From Synechococcales cyanobacterium 340R_concoct_173_sub (lineage in GTDB: Bacteria; Cyanobacteriota; Cyanobacteriia; Leptolyngbyales; Leptolyngbyaceae): 13,635 nucleotides of DNA. The position numbers and the translations under genes are program-made. Where the stretch lies: NCBI GenBank assembly GCA_025354065.1, contig JANXNM010000382.1, positions 1 to 13,635 of the forward strand, written 5' to 3'. Positions within the stretch are counted from its first letter, which is position 1. The number at the start of each line of letters is the position of its first letter. Under the pieces are notes generated by a model. The model worked only from the letters and a program-made list of their open reading frames with translations. It did no database searches and had not been told where the DNA came from. Shown here piece by piece: positions 1 to 6,574 of this stretch.

Positions 1-105
1 GTTTTGGCTTTTTGAGATGGTAAAGACATACAGGATCAGCAAAATAGGGCAATTCCATAATATTTTACTCGGAACTGCCCAGCCCGATCGATCGTAAATT
101 CACTT

Positions 106-915
106 TTAAGCCGTAACTGCATCTTGGAGCGATCGCACAAACACACTAGACGGAAAACTAGTCTCAACAACGTCTTCAATTGGCTCCAAACATCGGCCAT
201 CCCAAGAGAACTGTATTTTAAATCCAACCGCAATTGCCGATCGTTCCAAAATAGCATTCAACACCAACAATTCAGGCCAGGGTTGCACCGGATGAATATT
301 AACTTCAACAACACCCAAACCGGGCGTAATTTCAAACCCGCAAATAAGATCTCCAACAGGTGGCCTAAACCCTTCTAGTCGCACAGGCATCATCGAAAAT
401 GCCGCCGTCAGATCAATGCCATGAACCACTTTTAAAAACTGAAGCTCACAATCAATCGGCGGCAAAAACACATACAACGTCCCATTACGGACTTCCACCG
501 TCAAACCAGAAATGCTCCCCAAAATCAACACCAACCGATCGGCAAATTCCTGCCCCGACTCAATAGATGTAATGCCCCGATCGTTGGCCAGCAACAAGGG
601 ATCACACCAAATCGGTACTCCATCCGCTCGCCAAAAATATCCAATAGTCCAGGAAGAATCCTCACACCCAGTATTCAACCCGCTCAACCCGCCATCTAAG
701 CCGCCATCTAAGCCATAGTGCATCACACCGCCTACACCCACGACAGGTTCAGACAACCCATACCGATCGAGTTCAACAGGATTCCTGTAGTTATGAACCA
801 CCCGATGCAATAGACGCTCAAGACGACGACGATCTATGCCCAATTCAACATCCGCAATATCTACAGTCCAACATTGCTCAATTTTTGCCCGCTGAAATCG
901 TTGTAAATCTTGCAA
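106..915 (-). CDS. Compact DUF2126-like protein, TTG start
   Basis: The 269-residue product resembles pieces of DUF2126, the domain usually found at the C-terminus of long (about 1,100 residue) transglutaminase-like proteins. In order I see a GGxxHYG-like segment (about residues 63-68), a FWRxDGxPxWxDPxLLA segment (about 94-110), a VEVRxGxLYVFLPP segment (about 141-154), and ITPGLGVVEVNIHP followed by PWPELL (about 197-216). Family proteins have similar blocks, but about 150-200 residues normally separate the second and third, and the conserved GGGNH segment that should follow the xDGR motif is absent. No transglutaminase core is present. A TTG at 913-915 is chosen because AGGAG lies 6 nt upstream on the minus strand (922-926) and the frame closes at a stop at 940-942. 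The first ATG would remove about 60 residues. It lies 65 bp behind the zinc-ribbon gene, so the two are probably co-transcribed. An exact 12-bp tandem duplication (691-714) encodes LDGG twice. Function unknown. A decaying fragment is possible, but the good start signal and intact frame argue for a real gene. Confidence 0.65.
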   Translation of the reverse strand: MQDLQRFQRAKIEQCWTVDIADVELGIDRRRLERLLHRVVHNYRNPVELDRYGLSEPVVGVGGVMHYGLDGGLDGGLSGLNTGCEDSSWTIGYFWRADGVPIWCDPLLLANDRGITSIESGQEFADRLVLILGSISGLTVEVRNGTLYVFLPPIDCELQFLKVVHGIDLTAAFSMMPVRLEGFRPPVGDLICGFEITPGLGVVEVNIHPVQPWPELLVLNAILERSAIAVGFKIQFSWDGRCLEPIEDVVETSFPSSVFVRSLQDAVTA

Positions 916-921
916 AACAAA

Positions 922-926
922 CTCCT
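922..926 (-). promoter_or_regulatory. Shine-Dalgarno deciding a TTG start
   Basis: Read on the minus strand this is AGGAG, with 6 nt (TTTGTT) before a TTG codon at 913-915. It is the main reason for accepting the non-ATG start of the DUF2126-like gene. Confidence 0.55.
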
Positions 927-980
927 GTAGCCCACTGGCCTAATGATCTAAATCCTAGAAACCTGTATCTCGCGGAATAT

Positions 981-1592
981 TTAGCCCAACGAATGTCCGC
1001 AACTCGAACAAAACCGATCGCCCAGCTTCACACCCGTCCCACACTGACTACAAAATTTCACATTGCTAGACGACTTTCCTGGACTGTCTCGGTAATGGCT
1101 TGCCGCACCATTACCGATAGAATTACCAGAACTCACGCTACTACTCGCTTGACTACTCGATCGGCCCATACTCATCCCCATATTTCCCATCTGCATTTGC
1201 ATAGGATTCATATTCATCGGTGGCATGGGTGTCATCGGTTGCATAGGTGTCATCGGCGGCATTGAGAATGAGCTGCTTGCAACATTTGGCATCTGCGACA
1301 GCGGGGTTAATGGCATCACTTGATCGCCCATTTCTACCGCGCCCGACTGCACTGATAAACTCATCCCCTGCACCATCATAGACCAGACTCCTATCGCAGT
1401 TGTCAAGCGCACAGCAGCCCCACCCCCCATCAAAAAGACCTCCGGTGGAATCTGCCAAGTACCCGTCATCACGCTGCTGCCAGACTGCTGCTGTTGCCCC
1501 GATTGCTTCATCAACACCGTTGCATTCGTCATCTCACCTTGATTTTCAAGATACAACGTTTGGCCGCTTGGCAAATCACAGCTATAAATCAC
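981..1592 (-). CDS. Met-rich repeat protein with C-terminal zinc ribbon
   Basis: A 203-residue protein in three parts. Residues 1-80 form a predicted beta-rich domain that starts with a CDLPSGQTLYLENQG-like strand pattern and contains GTWQIPP. Residues 111-142 are a low-complexity stretch with 13 methionines, spaced mostly as MxPM (for example MPPMTPMQPM). After a Ser/Gly-rich linker, residues 181-198 are a four-cysteine zinc ribbon: CSQC, 10 residues, CSSC (C181, C184, C195, C198). I recall similar N-terminal domain, Met-rich linker and zinc ribbon proteins as a cyanobacterial family without known function. There is no signal peptide or membrane segment. The start is GTG, supported by AAAAGGA 7 nt upstream on the minus strand (1600-1606). 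It lies downstream of the CHAT-FHA gene after a 308-bp gap and upstream of the DUF2126-like gene by 65 bp. The Met stretch could bind copper or be oxidation-sensitive, but nothing in the sequence proves that. Confidence 0.8.
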   Translation of the reverse strand: MIYSCDLPSGQTLYLENQGEMTNATVLMKQSGQQQQSGSSVMTGTWQIPPEVFLMGGGAAVRLTTAIGVWSMMVQGMSLSVQSGAVEMGDQVMPLTPLSQMPNVASSSFSMPPMTPMQPMTPMPPMNMNPMQMQMGNMGMSMGRSSSQASSSVSSGNSIGNGAASHYRDSPGKSSSNVKFCSQCGTGVKLGDRFCSSCGHSLG

Positions 1593-1900
1593 AAAAACGT
1601 CCTTTTAATAAAAAATAAAGTTAAATTTCGATCGATACATCAAACCGAGACAATAACAAAACCTCAACAGCAGAGCATCAACTTGCCTGGATCCATAAAT
1701 CGGGTAGGTTTCGGGCAGTTCCCTTCTTTATAATTTCTACCTATTTGCAAGGTTTTTGTTGAATTATGAATCACAACTTAACAAATTGCAATCAATTAGA
1801 TGGCTTTCATGATATTTCATAATCTCTACAGTTAAGAAATTAACGATTCAAGACTTGTGTGCAAGCTCAAAAGAGTGGACTGGATTGCATTTTTTTTGAG
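1593..1900. other. Gene-free stretch between CHAT-FHA and zinc-ribbon genes
   Basis: These 308 bases are AT-rich and contain no convincing ORF. The last 39 bp hold a 9-bp inverted repeat beside the stop codon of the CHAT gene, and the first 14 bp hold the Shine-Dalgarno of the zinc-ribbon gene. The length suggests the zinc-ribbon gene can have its own promoter, although I could not pick a convincing -35/-10 pair. Nothing else stands out. Confidence 0.5.
1600..1606 (-). promoter_or_regulatory. Shine-Dalgarno supporting a GTG start
   Basis: On the minus strand this reads AAAAGGA, 7 nt before the GTG at 1590-1592. It supports the start chosen for the zinc-ribbon gene. Confidence 0.5.
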
Positions 1901-1902
1901 CT
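1864..1902 (-). terminator. Weak hairpin at the 3' end of the CHAT-FHA gene
   Basis: AGCTCAAAA (1864-1872) and TTTTGAGCT (1894-1902) form a perfect 9-bp stem that overlaps the stop codon of the CHAT-FHA gene. The loop is 21 nt and no T-tract follows on the minus strand. It may stall transcription or protect the 3' end, but it is not a classic intrinsic terminator. Confidence 0.25.
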
Positions 1903-3520
1903 AGTTTTCCCGATCGACTACAAACTCCATCGCCCTATTCTGCGATCCCCCAAACTTCACCTGCATTCCTGGAAAAAGCTGCACTTCCTGATGATTTATT
2001 TTTTGCCAACCCGTCGAATCCAACACCCAAGTGCCATAGCGGGACAGGTCTTTAAGAAAATAAGTCACAGCATTAGAACTTGTGAATCCACGGCAAAATA
2101 TCTCAGCATGGCGACGAGACACCCCAGGATCATTTAGCACCACATCATTCTCATCGCTTATTCCTACACTCATTAAGCCACCTCGCAAAATCCAGGTCTG
2201 CGTCTTATCGATCGATCGTAATCCCGCAACAGGAACTTGTCTAGCAAACTGCGTGGGATTCATGGGAATTTGGGTCAACCCCTCCACTAACGGTTTAACC
2301 AATTCTCCATCAAACTCTGGATGCATATACAACACCGGAAGCGTCCAAGCTTGTTGATTGAATTTGAATAACGTCAACAGGTTTTGACGAGCGATCGCCA
2401 CCGCATGATCAATCGTCAACCGTTCCGCCAACGCCTGAGCAAAGGTCTGAATAAAGGCCAACGCCTCATCATCAGTAATTGAATCTCGCATGGCCAACAC
2501 CGCCGGAACCCCGTGATGCAACAGCACTTCCGCCAAACTGCTTCGGGGAATCGTTTGCCCCAATTGTTGATCCGGCAGCGCACCCCAACAGGCATTAAAC
2601 ACCGCCAATTTTACGCCCACCCGCGCCAACACCTGAGCGAGTTCAGTGCCATTCATTGTGGCCGTCGGACTCAAAAATAACATTCCTCCATCGGGAGCCG
2701 GAACCCCGTGTCCCGCATAAAACAGCACGTTATATCGACCAGAATTCAACTTCCGCAACAGCTCGGCGGGTGTGGGCTGGACTAAAGTATCCACAAAACA
2801 TCCGGCGGTTGTAGCAAAGTGACTAACATTTTGCAGCACCCGACGCAGGGCTAAGGCTTCCTGTTCAAGACGTAAACGTACAGTGCTAGTTTCGGGGGGA
2901 GCGGTTGTTATGGGTCCGTTGGCGATCGTTGCATCTTGTCCCAACACCACTAATACATTCACCGTCTGCTCCGATCGCATGGTTGGCAATGCCCCAACAT
3001 CACTAATCGTTCGACTAAACAACACCTGCTGACCTAATGCGATCGCAGGCATTCCGGCTTGAGCTTGCATAATCTCCCACGGAATTCCAATCAAATCTGG
3101 ATCCCGCACGTCCAACCGCACTCGCAACGGCTGATTTCGACCCATAGCAATGCCTTGACTTTGATTTAATGCAGTTTGAATTGCACCACTAAATAACCAT
3201 TGCCAAAGATGAATTCCTAAAGTTTGCATCAATCGAACACTATAGGGCAATGCACTTGCGGGAGTATCAGTTGCCAATGCACGATCTTCCTGTGCAACAA
3301 CCCCAGATAAATAGGGCACCATGGGCACCGATCGCATCGCAAACATCTCTTGCCAAGCGCCCCAAACCTGAGCTATTGATTCTTCCCACAGAACATCTTG
3401 CAACAAATATCCAGCCCGATAAGGCGCATTGATTACATGCACTGCAAAATGACTAGGCCCAATAGAAACTCCAGTGGCTTGGAGACGATCGATCGCAAGA
3501 TTTAGAGAAGGAATGGTCAT
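1901..3520 (-). CDS. CHAT-domain (caspase-like) protease with C-terminal FHA domain
   Basis: A 539-residue soluble protein. The N-terminal region (about 1-180) contains the LRVRLDVRDPDLIGIPWEIM block that precedes CHAT domains. The CHAT domain (about 185-400) shows both catalytic signatures of this caspase/gingipain-like cysteine protease clan: a His in YAGHG (H271) and a Cys in FNACWG (C311), the latter after a hydrophobic strand. An FHA domain follows (about 440-535), with the DVVLNDPGVSRRHAEIF core (S468, R469, H471) and DLSRYGTWV. FHA domains normally read phosphothreonine. Here the usual GR is GI (residues 453-454) and the usual NGT is YGT (495-497), so binding may differ. No signal peptide or transmembrane segment is seen. 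It sits 127 bp downstream of a PP2C phosphatase on the same strand, which suggests that phosphorylation controls the protease or its target. CHAT proteases are known as effectors in other bacterial systems (for example with type III-E CRISPR or gasdermins). The substrate here is unknown. The start is ATG, with only a weak GTGAG upstream. Confidence 0.9.
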   Translation of the reverse strand: MTIPSLNLAIDRLQATGVSIGPSHFAVHVINAPYRAGYLLQDVLWEESIAQVWGAWQEMFAMRSVPMVPYLSGVVAQEDRALATDTPASALPYSVRLMQTLGIHLWQWLFSGAIQTALNQSQGIAMGRNQPLRVRLDVRDPDLIGIPWEIMQAQAGMPAIALGQQVLFSRTISDVGALPTMRSEQTVNVLVVLGQDATIANGPITTAPPETSTVRLRLEQEALALRRVLQNVSHFATTAGCFVDTLVQPTPAELLRKLNSGRYNVLFYAGHGVPAPDGGMLFLSPTATMNGTELAQVLARVGVKLAVFNACWGALPDQQLGQTIPRSSLAEVLLHHGVPAVLAMRDSITDDEALAFIQTFAQALAERLTIDHAVAIARQNLLTLFKFNQQAWTLPVLYMHPEFDGELVKPLVEGLTQIPMNPTQFARQVPVAGLRSIDKTQTWILRGGLMSVGISDENDVVLNDPGVSRRHAEIFCRGFTSSNAVTYFLKDLSRYGTWVLDSTGWQKINHQEVQLFPGMQVKFGGSQNRAMEFVVDREN

Positions 3521-3559
3521 GGAAACTCACATCGAACAAATGCATACACATCTCTATAG

Positions 3560-3639
3560 TATTTCTAAATGCCAATATTTCTAAACGCGAATAGTTATAG
3601 GCGTAAATATTTCTGAATGCTGATGTTTCAGACAATAAA
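3560..3639. repeat. 16-bp phased tandem repeats upstream of the CHAT-FHA gene
   Basis: Three clear copies of TATTTCTRAAYGC occur at 3560-3572, 3576-3588 and 3608-3620, that is at offsets of 16 and 32 bp. A degraded copy in the same phase sits at 3592-3604 (8 of 13 matches), and a weaker one at 3624-3639. The array fills most of the 127-bp gap between the PP2C gene and the CHAT-FHA gene. It could be a set of binding sites for a regulator or a cyanobacterial short tandem repeat of no function. The unit is too short and too tightly packed for CRISPR. Confidence 0.65.
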
Positions 3640-3647
3640 TCAAAATC

Positions 3648-6035
3648 TCACTTAGACTTCAAAACAGGGCAAGCTATCAGGGCAGTACGGGGCAATTCTG
3701 ATGTTACCGCAACAACCTGAGACAGCAGCATCGGCTCGGCATACCATCCCTCGACACTAGGGTTCACTTGCTTAGTTTCCCCGATCGTGGCCACACTACA
3801 AACCTGCAACTTAATCCACGTCTTTGTTCCTCGCATTTGCCGATCGACTACCCGCATCACCGCCCCTGGAGCTACTTCACCAACATTAACCTCAAAGGTT
3901 TCATTGGGCGTACCCAGAAGTGATGGTGGTTTAGGAACAAGTACTAAATTCGCTGGAATCTCTGAAGTAGGTTGGCCGACAGCGGAGGAATTTGGGACTG
4001 AACTGGAGGTTAGATTTGGATTTAATACTGAATTTGATACTGGTACAACTTGAATAAGTTGATTGACTTTCAATCCATTTGGAAACGATGGTACGATCGC
4101 AACAGAAGTCGGGGATTGTACTTGTTGTCGATTAGGATTAAATAGTAATGCTAGAACTCCAGTAGCTGTAGCAATGGCCACCAAAATAGAAAACAGAAAA
4201 ATCCATTTCCCCTTAGAACCACTAGGTTTTCGTGTTCCCCGCGATCGTTTAACCTTACTACCTGCTTCAATTAATTGAGTTGAAGGAGAAGAGTTTAAAG
4301 GCAATTGATTTGAGTCACGATCGTCTTTACTTTTAGACCTTGAGCTAGAGTTTGATCTCCAAATTGGTAACAATGTAGACGAACTTAGAGAACGATTAGA
4401 CAAGATGGTTTCATCTGGAACATGACAATATAATAATCCAACTGTCACATTGTCATGACCATTTTGAGCATTGGCAATTTCAATTAAGTTTTGACAAGCA
4501 TCGGCAAGTTGAACTCGACCCTGTAATACAGGAATCAATTCTTGCGCCCAACATTGTTCAATCCGATCGTAATCACTAAGTCCATCTGAACAAAGCAAAT
4601 AAATACAATCTTCATCAATGAACGAGGTTTGAATTCTTGGATGCAAAAGAGATGATGACACCATTCCTAATGCCTGAGTTAATGCCCCGGCCCCATTACG
4701 TTGAAGAGCATCACGATATAAGGTATAGCCCAATCTTACTTCCCGAGACGCAATGTCATCATCAACAGTAAGTTGATAGCAAGCTCGAGTAGTAATTCGA
4801 TAGGCTCGACTATCTCCCACATGAGCAAGTTGCAATCGTTGACCTTCAACTCTGGCTAAAACAATGGTTGTTCCCATACGTTGCCGATCGCTACGACCCT
4901 CTTGATCATTGCGATCGGAAATAACATCATTACTAATCCGAATTCCTTCTTGTAAAACTTCAGTTGTATCAATCTTTTGTACATATCCAACTGCTTTGGG
5001 GATTCGAGTATTTAATACTGACGTTAACGTTTCGATTGCTAAATTGGATGCAATATTGCCACCTTCATGACCACCAATTCCATCGCACACAACCAAAAGT
5101 GATTTTTCTAGATCAACTGATTTCGATCGAGTGATCGTTAGTTTTTGGATAGACGTTGGATAGCAAGCATCCTCATTACGCTTTCGATTTGGGCCTTGAT
5201 CGGTCTGAGTAACAATTTCAATATCCAGGGATCCAGAAGTATGGTGGATCATCTCTTGATCCAGCCATTCGCGTAATAGATAACTTTGATCTCCCTCGGC
5301 CTCGTGGATCAATCGTTCATATATTTCTCTTAAACGACGGATTATCGTTGGGTCAGGTTTTATGTCCGATCGATCGCTGTAATGAATCAGATGTTGGAGA
5401 AGGAGTGGAAGGGTATTATCAATAGTTTTTTTTGAATTAAAACAAAGTTCTAAGATCTTAATTAATCCGCCATCAACCCGAATACAATATGGCTCGAACA
5501 GCGTCTGGGAAACACCAAGAGTATTGAATTTATCCCAGAGTGTAGCAATTTGATAAACCCAATTTAAAAGACGAATATTACTGGCAGAACCCCAACATTC
5601 TTGCAACATTGGCATTAGCGTTCCGGCTTTCGCTTCGATCGTTGCCTCATCTTCTGGAATTACTGAGATAACGTTGGGATAAATCGCCGTCTCTTCTAAA
5701 ACAATGCAATCTTTCCCATCGATTTGTAAAACGCAGTAAACCTTTGGCGTATGGGGAACCGCATCACTAAGTTTTAAATAGGCTTCTAGAGATAGAAAAA
5801 TCTCACTAGGCATTTCTGGTAGGTTTTCCGGATAACAATCTAGTAGAGTACTTTCCTCTAAAACCGCGTATCGATCGGCTAAAACTCTTCCCGGAACCAG
5901 CCTAGAACAATTGTCCCCCACTAGCCATAGATAGCGTTTTGGTAGAAAGGTATGACAGCTATGACAAAAATCAGCCCTGCGATCGTTAGGCAGTTTACAA
6001 AATGGATTAGAACAATGAAGCTTAATATCTTCCAT
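3648..6035 (-). CDS. PP2C phosphatase with zinc ribbon, kinase-like region, membrane anchor and SH3-like tail
   Basis: A 795-residue multidomain protein. Residues 8-27 carry C8, C13, C24 and C27, a short zinc ribbon. Residues about 48-260 look like a degraded protein kinase: a GRVLADRYAVLE start and a hinge-like IVLEE, but no HRD or DFG motif, so it is probably a pseudokinase (inference). Residues about 273-540 are a PPM/PP2C serine/threonine phosphatase with all main metal-binding motifs: RNEDA (286-290), DGIGGHEGG (318-326), GDSRAY (407-412), SDGLSD (483-488) and GHDNVTV (526-532). A Ser-rich basic linker leads to one transmembrane helix (about 611-632), and residues about 700-795 look like an SH3b-type domain. 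The catalytic part should face the cytoplasm and the tail the periplasm or lumen. It is the first gene of the minus-strand set and is followed by the CHAT-FHA gene, so it may dephosphorylate the FHA ligand. The start is ATG. TATAAC on the minus strand (6062-6067) is a possible -10. Confidence 0.92.
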   Translation of the reverse strand: MEDIKLHCSNPFCKLPNDRRADFCHSCHTFLPKRYLWLVGDNCSRLVPGRVLADRYAVLEESTLLDCYPENLPEMPSEIFLSLEAYLKLSDAVPHTPKVYCVLQIDGKDCIVLEETAIYPNVISVIPEDEATIEAKAGTLMPMLQECWGSASNIRLLNWVYQIATLWDKFNTLGVSQTLFEPYCIRVDGGLIKILELCFNSKKTIDNTLPLLLQHLIHYSDRSDIKPDPTIIRRLREIYERLIHEAEGDQSYLLREWLDQEMIHHTSGSLDIEIVTQTDQGPNRKRNEDACYPTSIQKLTITRSKSVDLEKSLLVVCDGIGGHEGGNIASNLAIETLTSVLNTRIPKAVGYVQKIDTTEVLQEGIRISNDVISDRNDQEGRSDRQRMGTTIVLARVEGQRLQLAHVGDSRAYRITTRACYQLTVDDDIASREVRLGYTLYRDALQRNGAGALTQALGMVSSSLLHPRIQTSFIDEDCIYLLCSDGLSDYDRIEQCWAQELIPVLQGRVQLADACQNLIEIANAQNGHDNVTVGLLYCHVPDETILSNRSLSSSTLLPIWRSNSSSRSKSKDDRDSNQLPLNSSPSTQLIEAGSKVKRSRGTRKPSGSKGKWIFLFSILVAIATATGVLALLFNPNRQQVQSPTSVAIVPSFPNGLKVNQLIQVVPVSNSVLNPNLTSSSVPNSSAVGQPTSEIPANLVLVPKPPSLLGTPNETFEVNVGEVAPGAVMRVVDRQMRGTKTWIKLQVCSVATIGETKQVNPSVEGWYAEPMLLSQVVAVTSELPRTALIACPVLKSK

Positions 6036-6075
6036 AGAAGTGGGGATGCACGAGACGGTTCGTTATATTTTATTC

Positions 6076-6126
6076 TTCTCTTTGGGATAGAGAATTTTTA
6101 TGGCTTTTAAATTCTTCCAGAGAAGA
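6076..6126. promoter_or_regulatory. Two small inverted repeats in the PP2C/pedR divergent promoter region
   Basis: TTCTCT-7 nt-AGAGAA (6076-6094) and TCTTC-CAGA-GAAGA (6113-6126) lie about 34-35 bp apart. An ATTCTTC word is present at both (6072-6078 and 6111-6117). They lie between the divergent PP2C and pedR-like genes, where operators would be expected. They are short enough to be chance. Confidence 0.3.
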
Positions 6127-6139
6127 GGTTAGTAAAGAT

Positions 6140-6167
6140 TTGGCTCCTAAGAGTAGAATTATATAAT
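6140..6167 (+). promoter_or_regulatory. Candidate sigma-70 promoter of the pedR-like gene
   Basis: A perfect TATAAT is present at 6162-6167, with a weak -35 (TTGGCT, 6140-6145) 16 bp upstream. Transcription would begin near 6174. That is after the first in-frame ATG (6172) and before the second (6199), so it favours the second ATG as the real start. Confidence 0.45.
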
Positions 6168-6198
6168 AAGTATGATTGCGCATCGGGTTCGGACGTAC

Positions 6199-6465
6199 AT
6201 GGCGGACAAGGATTCTCAGGCTCAATCTTCGCTTTCGGACCGCGAACTACAAGTTCTTGAACTCGTTGCTTCTGGTTTAACGAATCAGGATATTGCCGAA
6301 AAGCTTGATATTAGCAAACGGACTGTAGACAACCACATTAGCAATATTTTGACCAAAACTGAGACTGATAATCGGGTGGCTTTACTTCGATGGGCGTTGC
6401 AGTGGGGAAAAGTTTGTTTGGAAGGTGTTAATTGCTGCGTTTTGCCCTATCGGTCAGTAGATTAG
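6199..6465 (+). CDS. pedR: Small LuxR-type regulator, PedR-like
   Basis: From ATG 6199 the product has 88 residues and consists of little more than a LuxR/GerE helix-turn-helix. Key blocks are LSDRELQVLELVASGLTNQDIA, then ISKRTVDNHISNIL, then DNRVALLRWALQWGK. There is no receiver domain. The C-terminus has three cysteines (C73, C79, C80 in this numbering) in KVCLEGVNCC. This matches the small cyanobacterial PedR family. In Synechocystis, PedR (Ssl0564) responds to photosynthetic electron transport through thioredoxin. As I recall, the cysteine involved is Cys80, which coincides with the last cysteine here. An in-frame ATG at 6172 would add nine residues, but the TATAAT just before it makes 6199 the better start. 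There is no clear Shine-Dalgarno at either. It is divergent from the PP2C gene and followed 109 bp later by hisS. Likely role: redox/light-dependent control of photosynthesis and chlorophyll-synthesis genes. Confidence 0.82.
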   Translation: MADKDSQAQSSLSDRELQVLELVASGLTNQDIAEKLDISKRTVDNHISNILTKTETDNRVALLRWALQWGKVCLEGVNCCVLPYRSVD

Positions 6466-6530
6466 TCTTTACCTGTTTTATTTCGATCTTAACAAGTGCG
6501 TAAAGCCAAGGGGGGAAAGTTGGGTTGGTG

Positions 6531-6572
6531 ATGTACTATGACGATCGCTATGGCGGTTGGGAGCGAGTTTAG
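6531..6572 (+). other. 13-codon upstream ORF before hisS
   Basis: ATG 6531-6533 opens a frame encoding MYYDDRYGGWERV and stops at TAG 6570-6572, two bases before the hisS ATG. G-rich sequence (from about 6510) precedes it. Its position could couple its translation to hisS. It contains three tyrosines but no histidine codon, so it is not a His-attenuation leader peptide. It may be chance. Confidence 0.3.
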
Positions 6573-6574
6573 AG

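Noticed and set aside
885..1265. Plus-strand ORF of 126 codons rich in His, Arg and Thr
   Set aside because: It is the antisense shadow of the Met-rich zinc-ribbon gene (ATG/CAT complement gives His runs) and has no start signals.
3453..3635. 60-codon minus-strand ORF
   Set aside because: It overlaps the start of the CHAT-FHA gene out of frame and is built mainly from the 16-bp repeats.
3560..3639. CRISPR array
   Set aside because: Units of 13-16 bp with almost no spacer and no cas gene nearby do not fit CRISPR.
6531..6572. Classical histidine attenuator before hisS
   Set aside because: The short frame has no histidine codons and no competing terminator hairpin is visible.
6557..6574. In-frame TTG as the start of hisS
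   Set aside because: The residues from ATG 6575 match the normal family N-terminus and length.
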